From Lunularia cruciata (lineage: Eukaryota; Streptophyta; Marchantiopsida; Lunulariales; Lunulariaceae): 64,000 bases of DNA. Each line of letters opens with the position of its first letter. The stretch's first letter is position 1. A program made the translations under genes and the position numbers. Below, piece by piece: positions 51,835 to 62,652 of the stretch. Location: assembly GCA_948567375.1 (NCBI GenBank), contig OX419762.1, forward strand, positions 29,703,465 through 29,767,464. Reading direction: 5' to 3'. The notes under the pieces were generated by a model. It made no database searches. It saw only the letters and a list, made by a program, of their open reading frames with translations, and had not been told where the DNA came from.

Positions 51835-52782
51835 CAAGCCAAGGCTCACAATCCAAGTCAAACAGTTCAGGTCCATAGCTTGACCTAACACCTGACGCCT
51901 AGATGCCTCAGACACTACTGGAACAGTGGTAATACCGGTGCAAAAACCCATCACCCGCTCTCTCTCATCAGCGTAGTGCTCCACCAACTGTTGTAACTAT
52001 GAGTCCCAAACAAGTCCAGGTCCTCCCTCTCAAAAAGCATGAGAGCCTAGGAAACTCATGAGTATGGGAAATGTAGCTCTAGGCTGTCCAACTAGGTTCA
52101 CCATTGCCATAGGTGACCTATCAGCCACTACCATTGTCTGAGACTGACACCCAACATCCAAGATATCATCAACAAGGATGTGGTCAAGTCGTTGAATCCC
52201 ATCACAAGCGTGTTGTAGAACCTCTCTGGTAAGAGGTTTGTCCACCAAAGACAAAGACAATGAGCCCGTGATCCCACTCTGGCTGCATCTAACAATACAG
52301 CAGGTCCCATCCAAGAATGGACCTGATGTGTACTTGCCTCCACTCTAGTGCAAGAATCACCCATCAAAGGAATGTTCTCCAAAAGGTAAGCTAGAGAAAT
52401 AGATTGATGAACCTGGAGATGTCGTAGTATTTGTAACATCTCCCAAAACACACTAGAATGAGGATCTTGAAGACCCAATCCTCTTCCAGCATGTGTATGT
52501 CCCTGACATGGCCATCCAGAAATCAACAAGTGAATAGGCCCATGTCTCTCTAGGTCATGCGCTCTTAGTAAGGAAATGTCTCTTGGTAGGGTCTTCTGGT
52601 AACCTCTGACTGTTGACATCGGTAATAACTCTGGATACCAATAGGCCAAGTGTGCCACATGATATAGAGAGACTCGCTAGCAGTCTTATCTCTCTTTATA
52701 TACAAGTACCTTTGTACTTGTATACCCGCCTATAACACCGTAGCTAGTCCGGTGCTGATCCCACCAAACAACTCCAATAGGC
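51835..52782 (-). pseudogene. DNMT3-type cytosine-5 DNA methyltransferase domain inside the retroelement
   Basis: The domain would methylate cytosine at C5 using S-adenosylmethionine. Motif I ELFGGISTGL (AdoMet binding) is at about 52774-52745, followed by GIQVQRYLY. After a frameshift comes ARH-type sequence VSLYHVAHLAYWYPELL. Motif IV HLLISGWPCQG carries the catalytic Cys at about 52500-52517. The FWEMLQILRHLQ helix, motif VI LLENIPLMG (52368-52379) and motif VIII LDAARVGSRAH with WWTNL follow. After another shift, a target-recognition-like stretch leads to ADERERVMGF and motif X RRQVLGQAMDLNCL (about 51895-51860). Motif order I-IV-VI-VIII-X is that of DNMT1/DNMT3, not the rearranged DRM order. 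GGISTGL, the FWE helix and the ENIP-VG spacing resemble DNMT3. Catalytic Pro-Cys is retained, but frameshifts and stops disable this copy. Confidence 0.88.
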
Positions 52783-53023
52783 ATATCCCCTCTACTGGAT
52801 ATTGCCAAGCAATGAGTGTGGTATCCAGAGGTGTCAAAGCAATCGCCTTTGGAGGCTCATCCTCACACTCATCTCCTGATGGTACAAAGGCTCCACTCCA
52901 ATAGGCATATCCCCTCTACTGGATATTGCCAAGCAATGAGTGTGGTATCCAGAGGTGTCAAAGCAATCACCTCTGGAGGCTCATCCTCACACTCATCCCT
53001 TGATGGTACGAAGGCTCCACTCC
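52776..53023 (-). repeat. 124-bp tandem duplication at the protease-DNMT junction
   Basis: Copies 52776-52899 and 52900-53023 differ at only a few bases. They encode IALTPLDTTLIAWQYPVEG and CLLE, which runs into motif I in the left copy. The duplication shifts the frame because 124 is not a multiple of three. Ignoring one copy puts the linker and motif I in the same frame. Confidence 0.95.
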
Positions 53024-54110
53024 AAGCTTGCTGCACCAACTGATCTGCATGCTGCTGCAATGCCTCCTCTAAACTCCACAATAGAACATCCAAGGTGGAT
53101 GGAACAATCCCACTCGTACTCCATAGCCGAGTAATCTCCTCTGGTACAGGAGTATCCTCTGCATGGGCATTCCCCTCCAACAAGTCACCAGGCCAAGTAA
53201 CTGCACCACTAAAAGCTAAAACTGATGCTGCCATGGTCCTGGACTATAGTGAGCCAAGACTACCACTACTGAAGCATACTGGTAGGCGACATACCTGTCC
53301 CTCACCAGATTGCCAACCAGGTCTATAAGAGGTTGTCTCCTCCCAATAGTCAATGCTGAAACCCATGGGGTATAACACTGCTCCCCCAACTAGCACATCA
53401 TATGACTCAGCTATCGTCGCAATAGCCTGAGCTCTCACCGCCGAGCTATCAATTGGATGACCAGGCTGAACCTAGACAACAAGCTCTCCACGTGTGATGT
53501 ACTGTGTCGAACAACCACCTAGAGATGTTTGGATCTGAAATGGATACCTCTCTACATCGGTCTTCTATAACTCTAGACCAACAACTACAGCCTTCCCCAA
53601 CATAAGGGGCTGTGCACCAGAGTCTAACAAGACTCTCTATGGTGTATAGATCTTTCCCGAAGGTCCCACCAAACAAAAAATCCCCCTCTGGTTATCCAAT
53701 AGGACAACACTAGGTGTAAACCACGCTCTCTCAAAGGCGGGTCTAGCTGGCAACTCCTCCAGTCTAGCCGCTGCTGCTTGCCATAAACCACTGGTTGCTG
53801 AACGGATCCCATGCTCCTCAACCAAGTCAGCTCCACTACCAACCACCTCTGCTCTAGTAGTAGGAACTACACCATCCCTACTCTCACACAATGTGGCAGC
53901 CAATCGGAACATTGGAGTTGGGTCAACTCCCAATGTAAACATATCACTGGTCAAAAACAAAGGACGTCGCATAATCAGCTGAGCCGCCCCCAACATCATG
54001 CTAGACTTAGTCTGTGTAGTAGCAAGTGGCTGACTAGTAGGTAGTCCATCATGTATTCCATCACCACCTACCACACGTACATTGGGACGTATAGGAACCA
54101 TGGATGTCAT
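52869..54110 (-). pseudogene. Aspartic protease and linker of the DNMT-bearing element
   Basis: The retropepsin core RVLLDSGAQPLMLG (about 53637-53595) carries an intact Asp-Ser-Gly and is preceded by an in-frame stop. The second hydrophobic block is DVLVGGAVLYPMGFSIDYWEET (53375-53310), then RPGWQSGEGQ. Upstream (54110-53640) is an Ala/Thr/Leu-rich linker after the zinc knuckle. Downstream (53234-52870) is an acidic linker (DECEDEPPEV) that runs toward the methyltransferase. The whole stretch uses one frame with several stops, so protease, linker and DNMT were probably one polyprotein. Confidence 0.85.
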
Positions 54111-54373
54111 CTACAATGCCTCAAATAGCATGAAAGACTGGGGAAGTCTGACTTGTTTCCCAATCTCTCCTCTCTATGGGTCCAACTCCACTGATGCTCC
54201 TCTAGGCTCTGAGCATGTACTGCACTCCTAGTCACTACTACAGATGCATCCACCTGTGCTGCTCCGCACATGAAGTCCAAAGCATCTCTATCACCCGCAT
54301 ATGAGGTGGAAGCCTCAGCACCCAAATCTAATCTCCTCTGAGCAATAGCCATACTAGCCAATCTCTGCTCCAA

Positions 54374-55496
54374 CTACTCAATCCAAGTAGCCATAGTTGT
54401 GTCAGAAGTAAGGGAAGGTACTGCACCCCTACTAGGTGTAGGTCGTCTACCACCACCTTGTCCTCCATGAACTGGAGCTCCTCTACTACCTGCCATAGCA
54501 GCCCTACCACTCCGTAACTCCGGGTGTAGGTCAAAACACCGGTCACTAGTGTGACCAAATTTGGGGCAATGCTCACACTGCCTCTGTGTTGGCTGTGATG
54601 CACCCAAGGTATCAAGTCCACTACCTTGCAATACACTCTCTCCGATGGTGAGGTCCACCACAAGTCCAACAAGCAACACCACCACTCACTAGCTGCTATT
54701 GACCCGAAAATGAGGGTAAGGGTCTAACTCCACTAGGCCCTCCACTCGCTCCAAAGGATCTGGGCTGTCCACCTTGTCCTCAAAAACTAACTAGGCGTGG
54801 TGCACTATGTTGCACTCTAGAAGAAGTCACAACCATGGATGAGGTCTCTCTACCAAATCCAGATGTCACCACCCTCTCCTCCACCATGTTGAGCTCAATA
54901 CGCTCAGCCAAACCAAAGACCACTGCCAAAGTAGGCAAAGTAGCTTGTAACAACGTAGCATCACAAACTCTACATTGTAACTCCCTGTCCAGTATCCCAT
55001 ACCAAAATTGGACTGCCTGGGCCTCAGGAACTCCTTGAGTGAAACTCATCAGCCGCCTCATGCGAGTGTATGCCTTGCGTAGGCTCTCTCTAGCCTTCCG
55101 CTGGAACTCTTGCAAGCTCCTTAGCTTGTCAGTCCGCACTCCTTAGTAGTTTTGCCTCAAACATAGGAAGAACTCCACCATGGGGTTAAACCCCGATACC
55201 ACACCACCTCCTGTAGCAGTACCTCCACTCATAGTAGCACTATCTCCAGCTAGTGCACCTCCACTAGCTCCACCCACACTACTTGAGCTAGAACTCGTAG
55301 GTACAGCCAATCTACTCTTGGCCACCGAGCCTGAAGTGATGGAGACATAGTTTGGAGACCAATTCTGTCTCCATAACTCGATCTCCTCTAAATGAGCTCT
55401 CCTGAACTCATGGTAGTCATCCATCGGTGGACCCTCCAAGTGCTGAAACAACCCATTCCATGCCATGATGGGTGTGAACAAAGTTGGGTTCTGCAT
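54374..55496 (-). pseudogene. gag of the DNMT-bearing element
   Basis: The frame starts at 55496 (MQNPTLFTPIMAWNGLFQHL) with a Ser/Gly-rich loop and one in-frame stop at 55143. It continues 55139-54780 with the retrotransposon-gag core (AQAVQFWYGILDRELQCRV, then FGLAERIEL). A frameshift then leads to a CX2CX4HX4C knuckle (CEHCPKFGHTSDRC, about 54578-54537), followed by FDLHPELR, Gly/Arg-rich sequence and a coiled segment. It packages element RNA. Confidence 0.85.
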
Positions 55497-56544
55497 CTAC
55501 TGCAGATCACACCAACTATCGAACTCATGGATGAAGTCAATCCAACTCAATGGTACCCACTATACCAGAGTAACACTTAGGGCCTTTGGAGGCCCCATAG
55601 ATCTCGTCCATGTCCCACAACAACGGTGCGGACACACCAAGTGCACTCTCAACTGAATCAACTCCTATGTCAAACTCTAACTCAGAGTCAATCTCCTCCC
55701 TCCCTGGGACCTGAGATACAAGCTGATACCAAGCACCACTCCGAGTAAACCCACTACGTACTGCAAGGCTATTTTCTCTAGAATCTCCAAAGAACTCCGT
55801 CGTGACAAAGTAAACACAACAGCAAACCTGAACCACCAACTGCAACCACAAGTCTCAACCGCAAGTGCTCCACCAAGTGCCAATACCACCACCAAGTGCC
55901 AATACCAACTAAGCACCACCCACTAATGTAACTCTAACCGAGATAACTACACTAGGGGAAAGGGCAACATGTAACCTACCATCATAACACGCACTCTCAC
56001 GGTCTGCAGGTAATCACTTCCTGCCTCACTAGAGAGAAACAAAGGTAGTCTGATTGGTCATCACTCCAGCCTCACCACCGAGAGCACACCAGAGCACCAA
56101 CACTCAAAAGTCAGGGCACCTCACACAAACGTGGTGCACAAATAGGAAGTAGAGAATAGAGGGGATCCAATCACAAGAAATCTAAACAAAAACCCTCCAT
56201 CTCATAACACAACACAAGTCTGACTTTGCCACCATTTGGCATTTGACATAAGAGAAGTTTGTATCTAAGTCCTAAGCTACCAAGATCACCAAGAATGGGA
56301 TCAAATTGCCTCTCCTAGCCAAAGTTACATGTGTATAGATAACAGTGGCACAGTCACTAGTACAAGAAGTGAGGGTGGACCAGTTGGCTAGGGCACCAAT
56401 CTAGGAACAAGAGATCTAGGGGTCAAACCCTGTTGCACACAATCTAGAAAGAAAGGCAGATTTTGCCAACCAATGACCAAGATCTACTCTAAACTAGCTA
56501 GTCTCACGCCAGCAAGCTGGCTTGCTGGCCCTTCAGGCCCTTCG
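55497..56544 (-). other. Leader of the DNMT-bearing element
   Basis: Element leader upstream of gag. Open frames at 55537-55919 on the minus strand, including an acidic segment (GREEIDSELEFDIGVDSVES), are unrecognised and may be an extra N-terminal extension or a separate short ORF. At the right edge lies a short palindromic AGCAAGCTGGCTTGCTGG (about 56511), next to the truncated LTR. Confidence 0.4.
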
Positions 56545-57153
56545 TAGGGACACAGATAGGTGACATGTCAGCAAGCTCCACCCTTGGATTACTTACTTGG
56601 ATGGGTGACCTGTCTGGTCTAGGTCCTATCTGGTTGGTCAAACGAGCTTTGACCGGAGGGAATCTTTTAGGGAATCTTCCTATAGGAATCTGAGAATCAC
56701 ATGAGTAAGGTACCATTGGAAAGCTCTCGAAGAGACAAACCAGGGGGGGAGGGAAGGCCAGCCTTTCCTCCGTTTGGGGGATTAATCTGCACATTTTTGA
56801 GGCCTAATTCATCCGTTTAGGCCTTTGAAATTGCCTTCAAAGATTTCAGGCATATTTTGGTTCCTACTATACTAGTAGAAGTCCCCTTTTGGTGATACCT
56901 CTTTCTGATCTTTTGAGTCCATCATGTGTAACATCCTTCCAGATGTTACCAAACCAATTCTCACCTTTAAATCATATGTCTAGCTATTGGTTCTAAGGTT
57001 CTCAAGTCTATTTCGGTTTCTGCCCTATTAGTAGAAGTACTCTTTTGGTGATACTTCTATCTGATCTATTTTGACCATCATGTATAACATCATTCTAGAT
57101 GTTACCAAACCAAATTTCACATCTAGATCATATGGCTAACCCTTGGTATTACA
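56545..57153 (-). mobile_element. 5'-truncated LTR of the younger chromovirus family
   Basis: It matches the right four-fifths of the 738-bp LTR, from TAGGGACACAGATAGG to GGTATTACA. About the first 130 bp are missing. It lies in the leader of the DNMT-bearing element, in the same orientation as the other copies. The truncated left end means it is not a simple solo LTR; a deletion or recombination is likely. Confidence 0.9.
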
Positions 57154-57480
57154 TATTATTGGACCAGGGACTTTTGAGTGTGTGACAAGGGATCTGGCAC
57201 GTAGACAGACAGCTCTACCAATCTCATGTGGTGGGGTTGGCTTACTTTCTATAGAGGAGATGGCACCTATAGCGTTTTTGGGTAGTTGGGCTCTCTCGGC
57301 ACTCCTACTTTCCTCTCGTATTGTGGTTACTGATAGGCCGGTTTTGGAGACTTATGTGACAGAGGTGGAGGAAGGATCCTTTTCTCTCCAGGTGTTATTG
57401 CGGCAGACAAGAGATAGTCTATCCCCACGAGCACAAGATGGTTTCACCGTTTGCTTCACTATCGTCAGATTGGACTAGAA
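57154..57480 (+). pseudogene. LINE-like fragment (C-terminal region of a non-LTR reverse transcriptase ORF)
   Basis: The frame 57143-57478 reads CVTRDLARRQTALPISCGGV, then GLLSIEEMAPIAFLGSWALS. This LP-GG-GL-a-AFLGSWA pattern is typical of the region after the RT domain in plant non-LTR elements. The rest is unremarkable. It starts abruptly at the end of the truncated LTR and ends with a stop at 57478. No poly-A tail or target duplication is visible. Confidence 0.55.
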
Positions 57481-58149
57481 GTCTATAGTCTTCCTTGATG
57501 GAGCGACAGTGTGAGCATACGCTACATTCTCTCTTAGTTGACTCGTCCATTCCTAAGTAGCTTCTCATAGCCCACAGCCCTATACCTCGAAACGCCAAAA
57601 CTCAGCCAAATGAGCCCTTTCTTGTTGCCACTTTGAACCTCCTCCACAACTGGTGAAACTTCTCCAAATCTGCGAAAGTCCTCCAAACTAGCAAAAGTCC
57701 TCCAAATCTGGCCAAAATCTAACGTAAATTCCAACCAAAATCTGACATAAACCCTAAAGTTGGATGTCCACCAAATCCCCCGCTAACTTTCCACTTGAGC
57801 CAAATTGACAACACGGGTTTCTCCTAATCACAAATTCATAAGAATAGCTTCACAACTCCACCTTCAATTTGACTTTCTGAGGCCAACTCGCAGCAAATTG
57901 GTCTTGCTTTCACCTCTTGAGCCCAAAATCACAACCACTGCTCAAAATTTGCTCCTTCTTTGCTCAAAATTTGGCCAGCGCTTCCGCACACCGTCCGCCT
58001 AACTACCAAATCTGCATCAATTGAACGAGCTTCTGCACACTAGGGAAACACTGAACTTGAATCGAGCTACCAACGATCCACTGAGCTTGGAGATACCACC
58101 AACACTCAAAGTTCATGCACACGATTTCCCCCTGACTTCACTTCTCTGA
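57481..58149 (-). other. 5' leader next to the 5' LTR of the DNMT-bearing element
   Basis: C/A-rich (on the plus strand) low-complexity DNA with repeated CTCCAAA and CAAAATCT phrases. No good match to the tRNA-Met primer site is found right after the LTR. The sequence there on the element strand starts TCAGAGAAGTGAAG, so the primer is unknown or the site has mutated. Confidence 0.45.
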
Positions 58150-58600
58150 TGTAATCAGATTGCTTACCACTCTCAACTCAACTCAACTCAGATTAGTACT
58201 TGATTTGTCACTCTATAAACTGCCAACAACTGGGCACTGATTACAATCAAGCCACACCCACTCAAGCATAAAGAATCTAGGTGACGCTCACCGGCCTCTG
58301 TCCACCATAACCAGGAACTCGAAGGCTCAATATCAGAGAAGTGAGCTCTCTTGAGCTCACTTTGAAACTATATCCCCTGGACTTGAGCTACCTCTGAAAC
58401 CCTAACGGGCCCGCTGACAACACACTTGATGGTATGAACAGGACAAAGTGACAGTGGGCCCCACCGTGAAGTCAGTACCCCAAATACAAAATCTAACCGT
58501 CGGAAAGTAGTCTTTGAGAAACTGCAGAAATAACTCTAACTACTATCACTGAAACTCCTGTGTCCGAGCATCTAGATGCGGCACTACAAATGGCGTGACA
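58150..58600 (-). repeat. 5' LTR of the DNMT-bearing element
   Basis: 451 bp, TGTAATCAG...GGCGTGACA on the plus strand. It aligns with 47695-48113, with an extra stretch of about 30 bp containing GAGCTCTCTTGAGCTC (about 58342-58362). It lacks the 68-bp segment present at the other end. Confidence 0.85.
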
Positions 58601-60379
58601 ACATGCTCACCCAAACAATTACAAGGATTGGCATTTCAAGAAGAATAAATTGTACTTTTTTCCCAATCCAAACTATTTCATGAAAAAAAATTGCAAGAGG
58701 AGTGAATAATTATTTTTCTTGATTTTGTGTAATATTTAAGAGCAATTAATATGTTGATCATAATTAACATATTCATTGAGAGCCAATTAAAAGGCATTAA
58801 AATGTCTTTGTTAGTATACAAACTAGAGTAATAATATTTGAGGTTTGTGGATCTAATTGGTTCTTGGTACAAGTTCAAGAAAACACTCACATCCTAATTT
58901 CAAGTTATCAACTCAATGAATATAATACAACATTGCCTTGAGGAGCTTAAAGAAAATTATTTTGGTAAAGAGAGCTATACCATTTAATATTGAAACCCTC
59001 TCATGAAGATTCAAAAGAATCAAGATACCAAAGAACTATAATCTTTTACATACAAATGAAACCTTTTGCAGATAGAGGTAGTCATGAGGGAACTAGAACA
59101 ACTAGACTAAGCTTTACACATGGCTAAGAGATTTGACTCTCTTACCTCTTCAGTGATAAAGCATCCATGATCTAAACAATTCATAGAAGTTTATCATATG
59201 CAAATGGATGAAGTGGTTCCTATGGATGTTCATGTAATCCAATATAGCATGCTTATATGATGGTTACAATAAGTGAGTATGATAAGATGCTTCTTTTATC
59301 AGTAATTTGGGTATCATGCTCTAGATTGTTTTAACTCCATGAGATGAACTTTACTAATTGATAGAGTAGTCAATCAATTAGGAGAATACCAAAATATAGT
59401 AAGAATAGATGAGCAATTTATTACGAGCACCATCCATTATTATGAAGTAGATATCTAAATATAGAAATTCTTTCTAGTTTACAATAAGAGACACAATTAT
59501 CTTTGCAAGACTTGTGCAAATCATTTAGTTTAAGAAATATATATCACAACAATTTGAAAAGAAGATAAGATATTTTGTTGCATTAGTAAAAGGAAGCTCT
59601 TTAATGATGAAAAATTGAAAAAGGTTTAGGTTTTACATAATGACCTAAGGTAAGTGATTAGAAAAGATTTTATCCTTGAATTAAATTATTAATAGACATA
59701 TTACTCAACAAACAAAAGACTAGCATGTTTGACATCTTTTATGAAGAAATCACCCCATTACAAGACTTCACATGGAAAGTAATTAGATACATTATTAAAG
59801 TGATTATCAAAAAGAGCAATGGATTAGTTTTCAGTTTGTATCAAACCAGTAAAGGAGTTGATCAAGAAGAGAAAGGTATGAGTTTTAAAGCTTATAGATA
59901 AGATTTTGTAACATATTCAATTGAAAGCTTATGGATAGGTTATTTTCAGAGTTTTAAATTGTCTTTCTATATGATCTACTTAAGGGTCTACATTCATGTC
60001 AAAGAAAACCATTTATATAAAAAAAATTTTCTTACAATATACATTTTAATATATCTATGAACCTTTAATGTCAACATTAATAAGAAGAAATCAAGAAGAT
60101 CTAGATGGAGTGCATAAAGAAGAATTTTAATGGACATAGATCTTGTCTTATAGAGAATATACGTAGGGTCTACAAAAGACTGATGATAGAGTAAGATTTT
60201 GTATGGAGTATGATAAACCACATGAAAAAAATGAATAATGATTTTCTCTAACCTTCAAAATATGATTTTTAATCATTGATTTGGAACTAGATAATTTACC
60301 AAATTTGATCTTTGTAATGTGTATAAGTAACTTCATACACTTAAATAATAAGCTAGAAAAAGCTTAATGTAGCTGATAC
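58601..60379. other. AT-rich DNA without a supported gene
   Basis: No conserved domain was found. Decayed coding is possible around 59.1-59.9 kb on the plus strand, but I cannot assign a family. Confidence 0.4.
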
Positions 60380-61599
60380 ATGATAAAATTAGCATATATC
60401 TAGGAAAATCTAAGAATGTTCTTGAAGTATGTAAGAAGTTTACTGGTGAGAAGCTTCTAGGAACTTTCATATGGTTAAGAACTTGTGCTAAAGTTGATGG
60501 CTAGCTTAGCTTGTACACCAAGTAGGTTCCTAGCTTAGCTTGCACTTCAAGTTAATGCAGGAGTTTCTAATGTGATGTTCCATTCTCCTTTTTCTCTCTT
60601 TGGTCATTTACATTAGTATTAGAGTAAGAATGTGATGGATAGAATCTATGGACCACCAAATGTATTTCCCCAAAGCCATTTAGATTTATATGAATATGAA
60701 CTACTTAACCACCATTTCATGCAATTCATTATTTCATGCTTTGGTCAAATGTTTTGAATGTGATCACCTTGTCCAATGAACCATTGATCCTTCCAATTGT
60801 AAATTATTTACAGTGATAGACATGTTACATTTATGTTAACCTAGAAATTTGTAAGTAGTTTGATAGAGTAGTAATAGCTATGTCAACAATGCCAAAATTA
60901 TCATTTGCATAGATAATCTTACTCTATTGTTGAAAGAGAGAGATTGTGAGGTCAACCATAGATGGAGAGAGCAAATTTTAAAGACAAAGAAGATCAAGTG
61001 CACTTTCAAAAGCCCAAGCCATTCGAAAGCAAGAATTAACCAATTGTAATGGAGAATTTTGTATTTGATTATGAATGATACTTTGAAGCTACAAATTTCT
61101 AGATGAACAAAGACAGATCCTTTTGGCTTTGAGCCAATTAGATGGAGTGCAAACTATGGTGGCACTTTTGTAGTAGAGCCAGCTCAATGGCAATTTTTTA
61201 TTCCAATCTTAATATGGGAAGAATTTAAGAGTGCAATAATTGAGACATTCCAAATAATGAAAGTTTAATGAGCCATACAATATAGATTGGTAGAATCAAG
61301 GCAAATTGGTTCTATGAGCAGTTACATAACATAATACCAGAACACAATGATGTAGATTCTAGATATATAAGAAGGTGAAGCTCTTGATCAGTTTGTGATA
61401 GGCTTGAAATCATGCATCAAGTTGGAAATAATTATGTACAAACCTTGGCACTTAGAAGAAGCCATGGAGTTGTCCAAGCACTTTGATTTATTGGTTGCAT
61501 AACTTGGTCTTGATCTAGACCTTCATGAAACCTACAAAAATATCACAAATGGATGGAGGAACCAACAATGGAGATTGATGCAATCCAGCAAAGATCTCT
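60380..61599 (+). mobile_element. Pol-less derivative of the older chromovirus family, unit 1 (LTR + gag)
   Basis: An old, diverged LTR ends GGTCATTTACA at 60612. A decayed PBS follows (TTAGTATTAGAGTAAG). The gag sequence is homologous to that at 25.7-27.4 kb (MDRIYGPPN block at about 60633; gag core at about 61370-61490, with TLCTNLGTYKKP-type remnants). It stops before the zinc knuckle, where TGTAACAATATGG of the next LTR begins at 61600. No protease, RT or integrase. Frames are broken. Confidence 0.75.
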
Positions 61600-62652
61600 T
61601 GTAACAATATGGAGTTAGTAGGAGGTAATGATTTAATAGAATAAACTCCATGTATTTGTAATACTATTAGCTAAACAAATTATCAAGAGGTGGAAATTGG
61701 TTTGGTAATATCTTTAGGGATATTATATATGATGGACTAAGTAGATTAGATAGAGATGTCACCAAAAGAGTACTTCTACCAAAAGTGTAGAGATTGAAAA
61801 TAACTTGAAAACTTCAAAGCAAATTTAGGAGGCCTAAATGGATGAATTAGGCCTTGAAAAATAAAAATTTCCACCCTAAAATAGAAACAAGCAGTACCTT
61901 CTCCTTCCTTGTTTGTCTTGTTGAGAGCTTTCTAATGATAACTCATCCATGCTATTATAAGCTTCCTATAAGAAGATTCCCCAAATATTCCCTTTGGTCA
62001 AACTTATTCGACAAACCAAATAGGACAAGGATCAATATATCACCAATCCATATAACTAATCTAGGGGTTTGCTAACATATCAATAATCCATGTATTTGAT
62101 CCAAAATTGTAGCTCTCTTGAGTAGATCTTCTTTGCTATATAATAAAGATGAGGTGCTTCATTGATGCATTGGAGTATTGAAGAATTGAACCATATGTTT
62201 TTCTTGTGTTTCTTCTCTTATATTTTTCTTGAATTTTCTTTTGTCCTTGGAACATTATAATAATGAAAAGGCAATGGAACTAGAATAACCTAAGAATGTT
62301 TGATGAGCATCTAATAAGTTTCTTAGTAGAATATCCTAGAAGCATCTAGGAAGCTTTGGATGAAATGCATATAGGAACCTTCCAAGAATTAAGTAACTTC
62401 TATGCCAAGTTGATGGCTAACTTAGCTTAAATGACAAGTAAATAGCTAGTTTAATTTGGACTCCAAGAAAGGAGGCTTTGGGAAGGAACCTTCCTTGGAA
62501 GCTTCTTGACAACCTTGTACCTAGGTGACCTATAAATATAAAGGCAAAATCTCATGCTAGGTATTCAAAGTTTCCCTCATGTGTGACCTCCCTGATGTGA
62601 TCTTCAACTCTGATATTCCATTCTCCTATTTCTCTCCTCTATCTTTTTCATT
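61600..62652 (+). repeat. Shared central LTR of the pol-less pair, interrupted by a reversed solo LTR
   Basis: It begins TGTAACAATATGGAGTTAG at 61600. It is interrupted at about 61657-62259 and resumes with the CTAGAAGCATCTAGGAAGC, GCTTAGCTT and CTATAAATATAAAGG (TATA) blocks. It ends near 62651 before the PBS-like TTGGTATTAGAGTAAG. It serves as 3' LTR of unit 1 and 5' LTR of unit 2. Confidence 0.75.
61657..62259 (+). mobile_element. Old solo LTR of the younger chromovirus family, opposite orientation
   Basis: Reverse-complement match to the 738-bp LTRs. It starts TGTAATACTATTAG and runs through GGTTTGGTAATATC, GATGGACTAA, ACCAAAAGAGTACTTCTACC and TTAGGCCTTGAAAA to CCTTGGAACATTATA. It is strongly diverged and shortened. 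A target duplication is not clear. Confidence 0.75.

Larger units (their letters stand above)
47627..58600 (-). mobile_element. Ty3/gypsy element encoding a DNMT3-type methyltransferase and a PHD finger
   Basis: Ends share an LTR of about 420-450 bp (core copies at 47695-48113 and 58150-58600), TG...CA. ACAT occurs at 47623-47626 and 58601-58604 as a 4-bp target duplication. Minus-strand order is a leader with later insertions, gag with zinc knuckle, aspartic protease, linker, DNMT3-like domain, RT, RNase H, integrase and PHD finger. From RT to PHD a single frame runs for about 3.1 kb, interrupted only by in-frame stops. The gag-DNMT part has shifted frames. The total of about 11 kb is long for a gypsy element because of the methyltransferase, the leader and the embedded insertions. 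The copy is inactive. Confidence 0.88.

Noticed and set aside
51835-52782. Interpretation of the methyltransferase as a host DNMT gene or a DRM
   Set aside because: It lies between protease and RT on the same strand, is joined to the linker frame once the 124-bp duplication is discounted, and has the unrearranged motif order, unlike DRM.
51706-55656. Plus-strand open frames opposite the DNMT-bearing element
   Set aside because: Antisense shadows of gag-pol; their translations show no domains.
59100-59900. Possible copia-type RT remnant
   Set aside because: A few phrases are suggestive, but no catalytic or conserved block can be read in any frame.
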